This document shows positions 51,401 to 58,802 of a stretch of DNA of 64,000 nt, one piece after another. Origin of the DNA: Bradyrhizobium sp. 132 (lineage in GTDB: Bacteria; Pseudomonadota; Alphaproteobacteria; Rhizobiales; Xanthobacteraceae); NCBI RefSeq assembly GCF_023074185.1, contig NZ_JADPKY010000116.1, positions 1 to 64,000 of the forward strand. The letters are read 5' to 3'. The translations under genes and the position numbers were made by a program. Every line of letters starts with the position of its first letter. The first letter of the stretch is position 1. The notes below the pieces were generated by a model. It was not told where the DNA came from. It did not search any database and saw only the letters and a program-made list of their open reading frames with translations.

Positions 51401-54400
51401 GGCGGCACGTTTCTCCGGCTTGTCGACGCGGCGGATCGAGATCGATCCAAAAGTGGCGCGCTTCGACATCACGCTCGAACTGGTCGAGGCCGACGGCCGT
51501 TTCGCCGGATTCTTCGAATACGCTACCGATCTGTTCGACGCAGCGACGATCGAGGGCATGGCCGCTCAGTTCAAGACTCTGCTCAAATCCGTCATCGCCG
51601 ATCCGGAGCAGCGCATCTCGCACCTGCCACTCCTGACCGCGGCCGAACGCCGGCAGCTGCTGGCGCAAGGCCGCGGCGTGCCGGCCAATGTCACCTCGCG
51701 CGACAACCTAAGCGAACGCTTCGACCGTCAGGCCAGGAAAACGCCGAACGCGATCGCGGTGTCGGACGGCAGCACATCCCTGAGTTATCGCGAGTTGGCG
51801 CGCCGCAGCCAGGCGGCCGCGCGCTGGCTGGCCCGGGAGGGCGTTGGTGCCGAGGCCGTGGTCGCCTTGCTTGCGGATCGCGGGCCCGACCTGCTCGCCG
51901 CGATGATCGCCGTGCAGCGCGTGGGCGCGGCCTTCCTCAATCTCGATCCCGACCAGCCGCCGGCACGGCTCGCGACTATCCTCGGATCGAGCTGTGCCCG
52001 CATGCTGCTGACCGGACGCGCGCAGTCATCCATGGTCGAGGCGCTGCTCGAACCGCTGGTCGAGCGCATCCACGTTGCCGCGCTCGAAGACGCGATCGCG
52101 CCGGGGCTGACCAATCCGGCCCGCGCGGCGCGGCGCACGGCTTCCAGCCTCGCTTATCTCATCTATACCTCCGGATCCTCCGGCGCGCCGAAGGGCGTGA
52201 TGATCGAGCAGCGCGGGCTTTCGAACCATCTGGCCTCGCTCATCTCCGAGTTCGGCCTCTCGTTCCGGGACGTGATCGCGCAGACCGCGCCGCAGAGCTT
52301 TGTCATCTCGGTGTGGCAGTTCCTCGCGGGGCCCATGGTCGGCGCGCGCGTTCATGTCTGCGGCAGCGCGACCGTGCGGGACCCGATCTTGCTCGCGCGG
52401 GAGATCGAGCGCGAGGGCATCACGGTGCTCGAGATCGTCCCATCGCTGCTGCGCGTGATCCTCGATCGCATGGACGAGGCACCGATCCGGCGCGCCTTTG
52501 CGAGGCTGCGCCTCCTGATCTCGACCGGCGAGCCGCTGCCGGTCGATCTCTGCAAGGCCTGGTTCGCGCGCTGTCCGAAAGTGCCCTTGATCAACGCCTA
52601 TGGCGCGTCGGAATGTTCCGATGACGTCTCGCTGCATCGCCTGACCAAGGCGCCGGCGACCAGGACGGGCCATGTCCCGGTCGGCGCGCCGCTGCCGAAC
52701 ACCCAGCTCTACGTGCTCGACGCAGGCCTGCAGCCGCAACCGGTCGGCGTGACCGGTGAGCTCTGCATCGGCGGCGCCGGTGTCGGCCGCGGCTATGTCA
52801 ACGACCCCGCACAGAACCGGCAGCGCTTCCTGCCCGATCCGTTCTCGCGCAAAGCAAGCAGCCGGCTGTACCGGACCGGCGACCTCGCCCGCCGCCGCGC
52901 CGACGGCACGACCGAATGCCTCGGCCGCGCCGACCATCAGGTCAAGGTTCGCGGCTACCGTATCGAACTCAAGGAGATCGAGAACGCGCTTGCCGACCAT
53001 CCGAGTGTGCGCGCCGGCATCGTCGAGCCGCGTCGCGAAGCAAGCGGCGATGTCAGACTGATCGCCCATGTCGTCGCAAGGTCAGGCAGCCGGAGCAGCG
53101 CCAGCGAGTTGCGCGAATTCCTGAAGAGCCGGCTGCAGGGCCATGCCATCCCGTCCGCGTTCCTGTTCCTGGATCAGGTACCGCTCAACGCCCATGGCAA
53201 AATCGACCGGACCGCGCTGCTGGCGCCGGCGCAGCAGGAAGCGCCCGAACCTGACGCGGCCGTGCCGGCGCGGGGCTTCACCGAAAAGGTGCTGTCCGAC
53301 ATCTGGATCGACCTGCTGAAGGTCGAGAGCCTCGGCGTCACCGACAATTTCTTCGACCTCGGCGGCCATTCGCTGCTGGCGGGCCAGGCGACGGCGCGCG
53401 TCGCCCGTGCGCTCGGCGTGTCGCTGCCGATCAAGACCATCTTCGAGGCGCCGACGATCGAAGAGCTTGCCCGGCGGATCGACGAGGCCGCGGCGGCAAA
53501 GCCGCGCAAGCCAGCTGCAAGCGCAGCAAGATTGGCGAGAGCGAGCCTGGCCGAAAGCGGCCCTCCCGCGCTCTCGATCGCGCAGGACCAGATGCTCCGG
53601 ATCGAGCAGAATCTTCCCAGACTGCCGCTGTTCAACCTGCCTTTCGCCTTTCGTCTCCAGGGGCCGCTCAATCTGGCCGCCCTGGCGCAGGCGATCGACG
53701 ACGCCGTGCGCCGGCACGAATCGCTGCGAACCAGTTTCGGCTGGAGCGGCGGGGAGCCCGTCAGCCGCATCGCCGCGCCCGGCACCCTGGGCCGTGTCCT
53801 GACTGTCGAGACGATCGGCGAGGGCCAGCCCCACAACAACAAGCGGCGCAAGGCGCTGGAGCTCCGCAAGATCGATCTCCTGATCGAACAGGAGACCTAT
53901 GCCCCGATCGACACCACACGCGCGCCGCTGCTGCGCGCCCGGCTGTTGCGGCTCCACGACGGCGATCATGTGTTGCTGCTGACATTGCACCACGCAATCG
54001 TCGACGGCTGGTCGATCGGCGTGCTGTTCGAGGAATTGTCCAACCGCTATGCGGCGCTGGCCGGCTATCCGTCGGTGCCGCTGCCGAAACTGCCGCCGGC
54101 CTTTTCAGACATGGTGCGCTGGCAGCACTGGTGGTGCGGCACCGATGCCGCCCGCCGTCAGGCGGCCGAATGGACGGAGAATTTGCGCGGGGCGACACCC
54201 GTTTTCGACGGGGGATCAAGCCCGGGCGCGTCCACGGGACACCGTCCGGTCAGTCTCGAACGTGAGCTGATCGGCCGGCTCACCGCGTTCGCCGGCCAGC
54301 ACAATTGCACGCTGTTCATGTGCCTGCTGACCGGCCTGAAAGCCCAGCTGCTGGCGCGGACCGGCCACAACGACATCTCGATCGCCACCGGCATGGCCAA

Positions 54401-54911
54401 TCGCGCCCAGCCAGACACCGACCGGATCGTCGGTCCGTTCGAGAACACGGTGATCGTTCGCACCAAAATCACGCCGGAGCTGTCGTTCGTGCAGGCCCTG
54501 GCCCGGGTCCGTCAGAGCGTGCTCGATGCGTATGCGCGCCAGGAGCTGCCGTTCAACATCCTGGCCGATCATCTGGAGCAGGAGGGGGTCAATCCGGCCT
54601 CGCTGCTCCAGGTCTATTTCACGCTGCAAAATCCGCTGCGCCAGCCGCTCGATCTGCCCGATCTCACGACAGCATCGATCGGCAACATCGCGCGCGAAGG
54701 CCAGCCGGTGCTGCCGATCGACCAGACCTGGCTGTCGCTGATGCTCAAGGAGCGGCCGACCGGAATCACCGGTTCATGCAATTACAAGAGCGAGCTGCTC
54801 GATGGCGCTACGGTCGGCCTGTGGATGGAGGATCTCGTGGCGCTGCTCGGGGCCGCCGTCGCTCAACCCAACGCGCCGCTCGGCCGATTGCTCAATCGCA
54901 GGGCGGCATGA
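48459..54911 (+). CDS. Non-ribosomal peptide synthetase, layout A-T-C-A-T-C
   Basis: A 2150-residue NRPS in the cytoplasm. A1 about 25-515: ILLTSGTAARPKMVPLTHRN, then LETYGMTEAAS and FRTGDLG; it resembles acyl-activating enzymes and lacks an amino-acid A4 motif. T1 Ser568 in LGADSLAATQ. C1 about 620-1045 with HHLVTDG at 757-763. A2 about 1070-1560: LIYTSGSSGAPKGV (from 1234), A4 segment QSFVISVWQF with Val1282 where Asp is usual, A5 NAYGASECSDDV. T2 Ser1638 in LGGHSLLAGQ. C2 about 1690-2140 with HHAIVDG at 1844-1850. There is no thioesterase; a final C domain implies release by condensation with a separate nucleophile. The start is TTG. A phosphopantetheinyl transferase is encoded downstream. 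Confidence 0.95.
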   Translation: MSDVTLPAPQGSASTTAETKIFADIGGLLDFHARKTPAAPALLAPGRPVLNYGAIGDRTQDLVRTLRRLGIVPSDRVAVALPRGADSALALIAVASSCACVPVNPDLTADELQRYFSELKLTALITRADTNSASRDVAKALDIAVIDFMPGPQDDLGGCTFVGPEVGPANNSGTSRGDDDAFILLTSGTAARPKMVPLTHRNVCLSAYNAGRVLSLTSHDRLLNALPLFHAHGLISGLLTALAAGSSVICTDGFDASSFFGWMRQLQLTWYTAVPTIHRALLTAAEANPDLARSSSLRVIRSASASLAPAILDGLEATFGVPVLETYGMTEAASQIAANPFELRKAGSVGRAAGPEIAIMDETGRTLASGEHGEIMLRGPNMSRGYYNDEAATQAAFRNGWFRTGDLGYLDADGYLFIVGRIKDVINRGGQKISPLEIEEVLLSHPAVLEAGVFAVPHQKLGENVAAVVVLRPNSEATSDQLRQFARKRLAAYKVPSLIRSVATLPKGASGKVKRNALAELVVTVDGGDGTRLPRTELETQLAGIWAGLLELPQVGVDQDVFALGADSLAATQMRSRLRERFNVVFSFEDIFDCATVSALAARVETATTHRETMLPAWRKAAETDAPLSFQQQRMYVLSRLDPTRYNYNVVEVALLKGQVDVAALSAALTAVAARNEALRSVFVEREGEPAQLVLQSPPRFERIKLKPCSADKRAAVIRREALKLAQYPFDLAREPPLKVTLLSFDKSSHALVVNVHHLVTDGWSQRLFWEELAAHYSAARKNDVMALPSPAFQYRDFALWQQSWAHTPAAKEQLDYWRAQLDGVTTLPLRTDRSRPEVWSGHGARRYLEFSRTLSADLHALSQNQGVTPFMTLLAVFQYLLFRHTGHEDVATGSLIANRNQIESERLIGLFANTLILRNDFGGDPSFGDMLRRVRQVTLDAYRNQDLAIEEVLRALQIARRSDGNPLFRIMFILQNASIEAARFSGLSTRRIEIDPKVARFDITLELVEADGRFAGFFEYATDLFDAATIEGMAAQFKTLLKSVIADPEQRISHLPLLTAAERRQLLAQGRGVPANVTSRDNLSERFDRQARKTPNAIAVSDGSTSLSYRELARRSQAAARWLAREGVGAEAVVALLADRGPDLLAAMIAVQRVGAAFLNLDPDQPPARLATILGSSCARMLLTGRAQSSMVEALLEPLVERIHVAALEDAIAPGLTNPARAARRTASSLAYLIYTSGSSGAPKGVMIEQRGLSNHLASLISEFGLSFRDVIAQTAPQSFVISVWQFLAGPMVGARVHVCGSATVRDPILLAREIEREGITVLEIVPSLLRVILDRMDEAPIRRAFARLRLLISTGEPLPVDLCKAWFARCPKVPLINAYGASECSDDVSLHRLTKAPATRTGHVPVGAPLPNTQLYVLDAGLQPQPVGVTGELCIGGAGVGRGYVNDPAQNRQRFLPDPFSRKASSRLYRTGDLARRRADGTTECLGRADHQVKVRGYRIELKEIENALADHPSVRAGIVEPRREASGDVRLIAHVVARSGSRSSASELREFLKSRLQGHAIPSAFLFLDQVPLNAHGKIDRTALLAPAQQEAPEPDAAVPARGFTEKVLSDIWIDLLKVESLGVTDNFFDLGGHSLLAGQATARVARALGVSLPIKTIFEAPTIEELARRIDEAAAAKPRKPAASAARLARASLAESGPPALSIAQDQMLRIEQNLPRLPLFNLPFAFRLQGPLNLAALAQAIDDAVRRHESLRTSFGWSGGEPVSRIAAPGTLGRVLTVETIGEGQPHNNKRRKALELRKIDLLIEQETYAPIDTTRAPLLRARLLRLHDGDHVLLLTLHHAIVDGWSIGVLFEELSNRYAALAGYPSVPLPKLPPAFSDMVRWQHWWCGTDAARRQAAEWTENLRGATPVFDGGSSPGASTGHRPVSLERELIGRLTAFAGQHNCTLFMCLLTGLKAQLLARTGHNDISIATGMANRAQPDTDRIVGPFENTVIVRTKITPELSFVQALARVRQSVLDAYARQELPFNILADHLEQEGVNPASLLQVYFTLQNPLRQPLDLPDLTTASIGNIAREGQPVLPIDQTWLSLMLKERPTGITGSCNYKSELLDGATVGLWMEDLVALLGAAVAQPNAPLGRLLNRRAA

Positions 54912-54995
54912 CCGGCCGCAAAGCACGGGCGAATACGGGTTCACTCGCCATAGCTGTGAATGACCAAGTTGCATCTTGATTATTTGGTGCCACCG

Positions 54996-55017
54996 CGCGA
55001 GATTATTCTCGCGTTTT
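54996..55017 (+). terminator. Rho-independent terminator after the NRPS gene
   Basis: CGCGAG, a six-base loop (ATTATT), then CTCGCG followed by TTTT. It lies 85 bases past the NRPS stop, so the NRPS transcript probably ends here and does not extend into the small gene at 55054. Confidence 0.75.
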
Positions 55018-55053
55018 GATTTGGACGATTATTTTCAACCGGGAGCGTTAGTT

Positions 55054-55224
55054 ATGGGTTTCATCAAATTTACCAAGGGCGCCTCGTTGAGCGACAAGGA
55101 CCGCAAGGCCCTGCAGAAGCTGCTCGGCGCCGAGAAGAAGAAGCTGCAGTCCGCGCTGAAGGACGTCGACGCCAGCATTTCGATGCTCGGCAGCTCCAAG
55201 AAGGCCAAGAAGAAGAAGAAGTAA
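55054..55224 (+). CDS. Small Lys-rich protein
   Basis: A 56-residue protein (MGFIKFTKGASLSDKDRKAL, QKLLGAEKKKLQSALKDVDA, SISMLGSSKKAKKKKK). One helix-loop-helix followed by a run of lysines. The poly-Lys tail suggests nucleic-acid or membrane-surface contact. GGGAGCG six bases before the ATG supports translation. It sits between the NRPS terminator and the PPTase gene. I recognise no family. Confidence 0.65.
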   Translation: MGFIKFTKGASLSDKDRKALQKLLGAEKKKLQSALKDVDASISMLGSSKKAKKKKK

Positions 55225-55456
55225 GGCTCGGCGGCCCGGACGCCGCTCGAAATCTTCAGGCTTCAGTTTCGGAAATGGGCCGCTCGCTTGCCGAGTTGGT
55301 GTCTCGCACAAGCTTGCGCCCGTAAACCGACCAGCAATCGACAAGGATTCGCCCGAGTGGACCGCTAGAAGCGGTCCGCTCAGTTGATTCTTGCTCAGTT
55401 GATTCTTCCGTCATGGCAGGGGATTTGGCCCCGGCCTGACGCCATGGGCCCAATTG

Positions 55457-56188
55457 ATGGCAGACGACAGGATTGAACTGTTTGTCGGACTGATCGAGAC
55501 TTTTGACGCGCCGGGTGCGGTCGATACGTGCCGGCGTTTGCTCTCGGTCGACGAACGGGTACGAGCCGACCGCTTCAAGTTCGAACGGCACCGGCGGCAG
55601 TATGTTTTCGCGCACGCGATGTTGCGGCTTGCGCTCTCGCACGTCGCGCCGAATGTCGCGCCCACCGACTGGTCATTTGCGGCCGGGCGTTACGGGAGGC
55701 CGTTTGTCGCATCGCCCAAGATCTCGAGCGCGCTGCATTTCAGCCTGTCCCATGCCGATGGCTGCGTTGCCTGCGTCGTGTCAGGGCATGAGACCGTCGG
55801 CGTCGACGTCGAGACCGTGTCACGGCGCGTCGCGCCGCTGTCCACCGCGCTTCGGTTCTTCGCGCCGGAAGAAGTCGAAACCCTGCGTGGACTTCCGGAG
55901 CCCGCCGCGATCGAGCGCTTCTTCGACTACTGGACGCTCAAGGAGGCTTATTTGAAGGCCAGGGGTTTCGGCCTCAATTTGCCGCTCGACGCCTTTGCGA
56001 TGCAGGTGTCGCGAGAGGCGATCGAGATCAGCTTCAAGCCCGATATCGCCGACGATCCGCAAGGGTGGCGATTCCAGCTATTCTCGCCGTCGCCCTCGCA
56101 TCGCCTCGCGATCGCCGACGGCTCCCGCGCCACCGGCGGCCTGCCCATCACCCGCAATGCCTGGCCGCTCCAGGAAGCGGCTGAATGA
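55457..56188 (+). CDS. 4'-phosphopantetheinyl transferase, Sfp type
   Basis: A 243-residue Sfp-type enzyme that attaches the phosphopantetheine arm to carrier-protein serines using CoA. Motifs: the first, FSLSHADGCVACVVS, then VGVDVETVSRR (the metal-binding Asp-x-Glu) and the third, FFDYWTLKEAYLKARGFG. Size and motifs fit the Sfp group that activates NRPS and PKS. The ATG at 55457 is used. It lies 545 bases after the NRPS stop and shares an ATGA overlap with the luciferase-like gene, so those two are coupled. It should activate the NRPS T domains. Confidence 0.93.
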   Translation: MADDRIELFVGLIETFDAPGAVDTCRRLLSVDERVRADRFKFERHRRQYVFAHAMLRLALSHVAPNVAPTDWSFAAGRYGRPFVASPKISSALHFSLSHADGCVACVVSGHETVGVDVETVSRRVAPLSTALRFFAPEEVETLRGLPEPAAIERFFDYWTLKEAYLKARGFGLNLPLDAFAMQVSREAIEISFKPDIADDPQGWRFQLFSPSPSHRLAIADGSRATGGLPITRNAWPLQEAAE

Positions 56189-57165
56189 CGCCGCCGCGGC
56201 TGCGCGTCTTTCCCGCGATTTCGCGCAACCGCGATCCCGAGAAATATGTCGGCGAGCTGATGCGCGTGGCCCAGTTTGCCGACCGCAACGGCTTTGAAGG
56301 CATCCTTCTGTTCGAAGGCAACGACGTGTTCGTCGAGCCCTGGGCGATGGCCCAGCACATCATGGCGGAAACGACGCGGTCCTCGCCGCTGATCGCGGTC
56401 AATCCGGTCTACATGCACCCGTTCACGGCGGCGAAATTCGTCTCGTCCTTTGCGCAGCTCCATGGCCGCAAGGTCTATCTCAACATGATCACGGGCACCG
56501 CGGTCAGCGATCTGCAGGGGCTGGGCGACGAGCAGTCGCATGCCGACCGCTATGTCCGGCTCGGCGAATTCGTCGCGCTGATGCGCCAATTGCTGGCAAG
56601 CCCGCGGCCAGCGACTTTCGCGGGCCGGTTCTACCGCGCAAGCAATCTGCAACTGCGCCCGCGCCTGCCGCCGGAGCTGATGCCGGAATTTCTGGTCGCC
56701 GGCCAGTCCGAGCCGGCACAGCGCGTGGCGAAGGAGACCGGCTGCATCAAGATGCAGATGCTGCCGCCCGATCTTGAAGGCGGCCTCGATGTATCAGGCA
56801 TGAATTTTGGAATTTTTGCGCGCGAGGGACGCGACGACGCCCGGCAAGCGGCGAAGGTGCGTTTCCGCGACAACCCCGACGATCGTGAGTTGCTCGCGCT
56901 CACCGTGGAGAACAGCGATTCCGTGTGGAAGCGGCGCCTGTTCGAGGGCCAGAGCGGCGAGCTCGCGGACAATGGCTACTGGCTGCTGCCGTTCCTGACC
57001 TTCCAGGCCGACTGTCCCTACCTCGTCGGCAGCTACGCCGAGATCGGCGCGAAGCTGAAGGAGTTTGCGGCGAAGGGGCTCACCACGATCATGCTCGACA
57101 TGGTCGCAGACGAGACCGAGATGCAGCACGTCTGCAAGGCGCTCGCGGCGAGCGGAATGTTTTGA
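56185..57165 (+). CDS. Luciferase-like (LLM) FMN-dependent monooxygenase
   Basis: A 326-residue TIM-barrel flavin enzyme of the bacterial-luciferase family. Typical blocks: VFPAISRNRDPEKYVGELMR, VAQFADRNGFEGILLF, ...KFVSSFAQLHGRKVYLNMIT and PEFLVAGQSEPAQRVAKETG. Relatives oxidise alkanesulfonates, aldehydes or peptide-bound residues using reduced FMN and oxygen. It is translationally coupled to the phosphopantetheinyl transferase (ATGA), which suggests a tailoring step for the NRPS product. A role with the neighbouring sulfonate-type transporter (convergent) is the other possibility. Confidence 0.88.
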   Translation: MTPPRLRVFPAISRNRDPEKYVGELMRVAQFADRNGFEGILLFEGNDVFVEPWAMAQHIMAETTRSSPLIAVNPVYMHPFTAAKFVSSFAQLHGRKVYLNMITGTAVSDLQGLGDEQSHADRYVRLGEFVALMRQLLASPRPATFAGRFYRASNLQLRPRLPPELMPEFLVAGQSEPAQRVAKETGCIKMQMLPPDLEGGLDVSGMNFGIFAREGRDDARQAAKVRFRDNPDDRELLALTVENSDSVWKRRLFEGQSGELADNGYWLLPFLTFQADCPYLVGSYAEIGAKLKEFAAKGLTTIMLDMVADETEMQHVCKALAASGMF

Positions 57166-57167
57166 GG

Positions 57168-58001
57168 TCAGACGCCGAGCGGACTGAGCCGTGCCAACGG
57201 CTCGCTGCCTTCCGGCCGCCGTAGAAGCTGCATGACATGCCGCTTCAGGCGCACGAACTCGGGCTCGGTCACGAGATCGTGGCTGCGTGGCCGTGCGAAG
57301 GGCAGCACGACATCCTCAATCACCCGGCCGGGCCTCGCACTCATCACAACGATGCGATCGGCGAGGAACAATGCCTCGTCGATATCGTGGGTGACGAAGA
57401 CCGTGGTGGTCGGGATCTTGCCCAAGATGTCGAGCAGGACCTCCTGCATCATGGCGCGCGTCTGCGCGTCCAGCGCACTGAAAGGTTCGTCCATCAGCAG
57501 CACCCGCGGCTGGTTGATCAGGACCCGCGCGATTTCGACGCGCTGCTGCATGCCGCCCGACAGTTGCGCCGGATAGAACGCCTCGAAGCCGGAAAGGCCG
57601 ACCAGCTTCAGGATGGTGTCGGCGGCGCGGTCGCGCTCTCTTCTCGCCAGGCCCCGCATCTTCGGGCCAAAGGCGACATTGTCGCGCACCCGCTTCCAGG
57701 GAAACAGCGTGTGCTGTTGAAACACCATGCCACGGTCCGGACTCGGTCCCTGGACCTTCTGCCCATCGATCTCGAGTCGGCCGGCCGTAATCGGCAGATG
57801 TCCGGCCAGTGCGCCGAGCAGCGTGGACTTGCCGCAGCCGGAGGGACCGAGGATGCAGACGAGCTCGCCCGGCGCGATGGCAAAGTCGAGACCACTCACC
57901 GCCTCGAACGCATCGCTGCCTTCGCCGAGCGAGATCGAGACATCAGCAATGTCGATGCGACCGACGCTCTTCGCGTCGACATCCGCGACCCGAATATTCA
58001 T
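57168..58001 (-). CDS. Nitrate/sulfonate/taurine-type ABC transporter ATPase
   Basis: A 277-residue ABC ATPase. Walker A LGPSGCGKST, Q-loop MVFQQHTLFPW, signature QLSGGMQQRVEIARVL, Walker B VLLMDEPFSALD, and switch His in VFVTHDIDEALFLAD are all present. Sequence layout matches SsuB/TauB/NrtD. The ATG at 58001 overlaps the permease stop (ATGA), so the pair is translationally coupled. It is the third gene of the binding-protein, permease, ATPase operon; the substrate is likely a sulfonate, nitrate-like ion or pyrimidine precursor. Confidence 0.93.
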   Translation of the reverse strand: MNIRVADVDAKSVGRIDIADVSISLGEGSDAFEAVSGLDFAIAPGELVCILGPSGCGKSTLLGALAGHLPITAGRLEIDGQKVQGPSPDRGMVFQQHTLFPWKRVRDNVAFGPKMRGLARRERDRAADTILKLVGLSGFEAFYPAQLSGGMQQRVEIARVLINQPRVLLMDEPFSALDAQTRAMMQEVLLDILGKIPTTTVFVTHDIDEALFLADRIVVMSARPGRVIEDVVLPFARPRSHDLVTEPEFVRLKRHVMQLLRRPEGSEPLARLSPLGV

Positions 58002-58798
58002 CGCGCCACCCGCGGGTTGCGCCAGGGCATCAGAAGCCGCCCGGCGGTCGTCAGCAGCCAGCTGGAGCCCATGCCGAGCAGGCCAATGATCAGCATGCCG
58101 ACGATGATGTCGGCATAATTCTGCAGCGTGTAAGCCTCCCAGGTATAATAGCCGATCCCGAACTGACCGGAGATCATCTCCGCGGTGACGAGACAGAACC
58201 ACGACGTCCCCATACCGATCGCAAGCCCGGTGACGATGCTCGGCGCGGCGTCCGGCAACACCACTTGCGTGAGAATCGCGAAACCGCCTGCACCGAGGCT
58301 GCGGGCGGAGGCGACCAGCCGGCGGTCGACATTCGCAACACCATGGACCGTGTTCAGCACGATCGGAAACAGGGCACCGATGAAGGTGATGTAAATCATC
58401 GAGAGCTCGGACGACGGGAACATCAGGATCGACAGCGGTATCCACGCCACTGCCGGTATCGGCCGCAGCAATTCGAGCGGCGGCAGCAACAGGTCGCTCG
58501 CGGCGCGCGACCGGCCAATCGCAAAACCCAGGATCACGCCGATCACCACCGCCGCACCGTAGCCCGCTAACACGCGCCAGAGACTACTGGTGATATGCGC
58601 TGTCAGTTTTGGCGACCGAAACAAGGCGACGGCGGATTGAACGACCTCGACCGGCGGCGGCACGTTGCGGAAGGTGACGATCCCCAGATTGAGGTGCGTC
58701 GTCGAGGCGACCTGCCACAGGGCAATGCAGGCAAGGATCGACAGGCCGCGGATCACCCATCGGATGCCAGCGGGCCGCGCCTGGATTACGATGGCCAT
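57998..58798 (-). CDS. Nitrate/sulfonate/taurine-type ABC transporter permease
   Basis: A 266-residue inner-membrane permease with six spans and the EAA-type loop (LVASARSLGAGGFAILTQVV, LPDAAPSIVTGLAIGMGTSW). The start at 58798 (MAIVIQARPAG) is chosen since it begins four bases after the upstream gene's stop. It pairs with the ATPase that overlaps its 3' end. Sequence alone does not fix the substrate. Confidence 0.92.
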   Translation of the reverse strand: MAIVIQARPAGIRWVIRGLSILACIALWQVASTTHLNLGIVTFRNVPPPVEVVQSAVALFRSPKLTAHITSSLWRVLAGYGAAVVIGVILGFAIGRSRAASDLLLPPLELLRPIPAVAWIPLSILMFPSSELSMIYITFIGALFPIVLNTVHGVANVDRRLVASARSLGAGGFAILTQVVLPDAAPSIVTGLAIGMGTSWFCLVTAEMISGQFGIGYYTWEAYTLQNYADIIVGMLIIGLLGMGSSWLLTTAGRLLMPWRNPRVAR

Positions 58799-58802
58799 CG
58801 CT

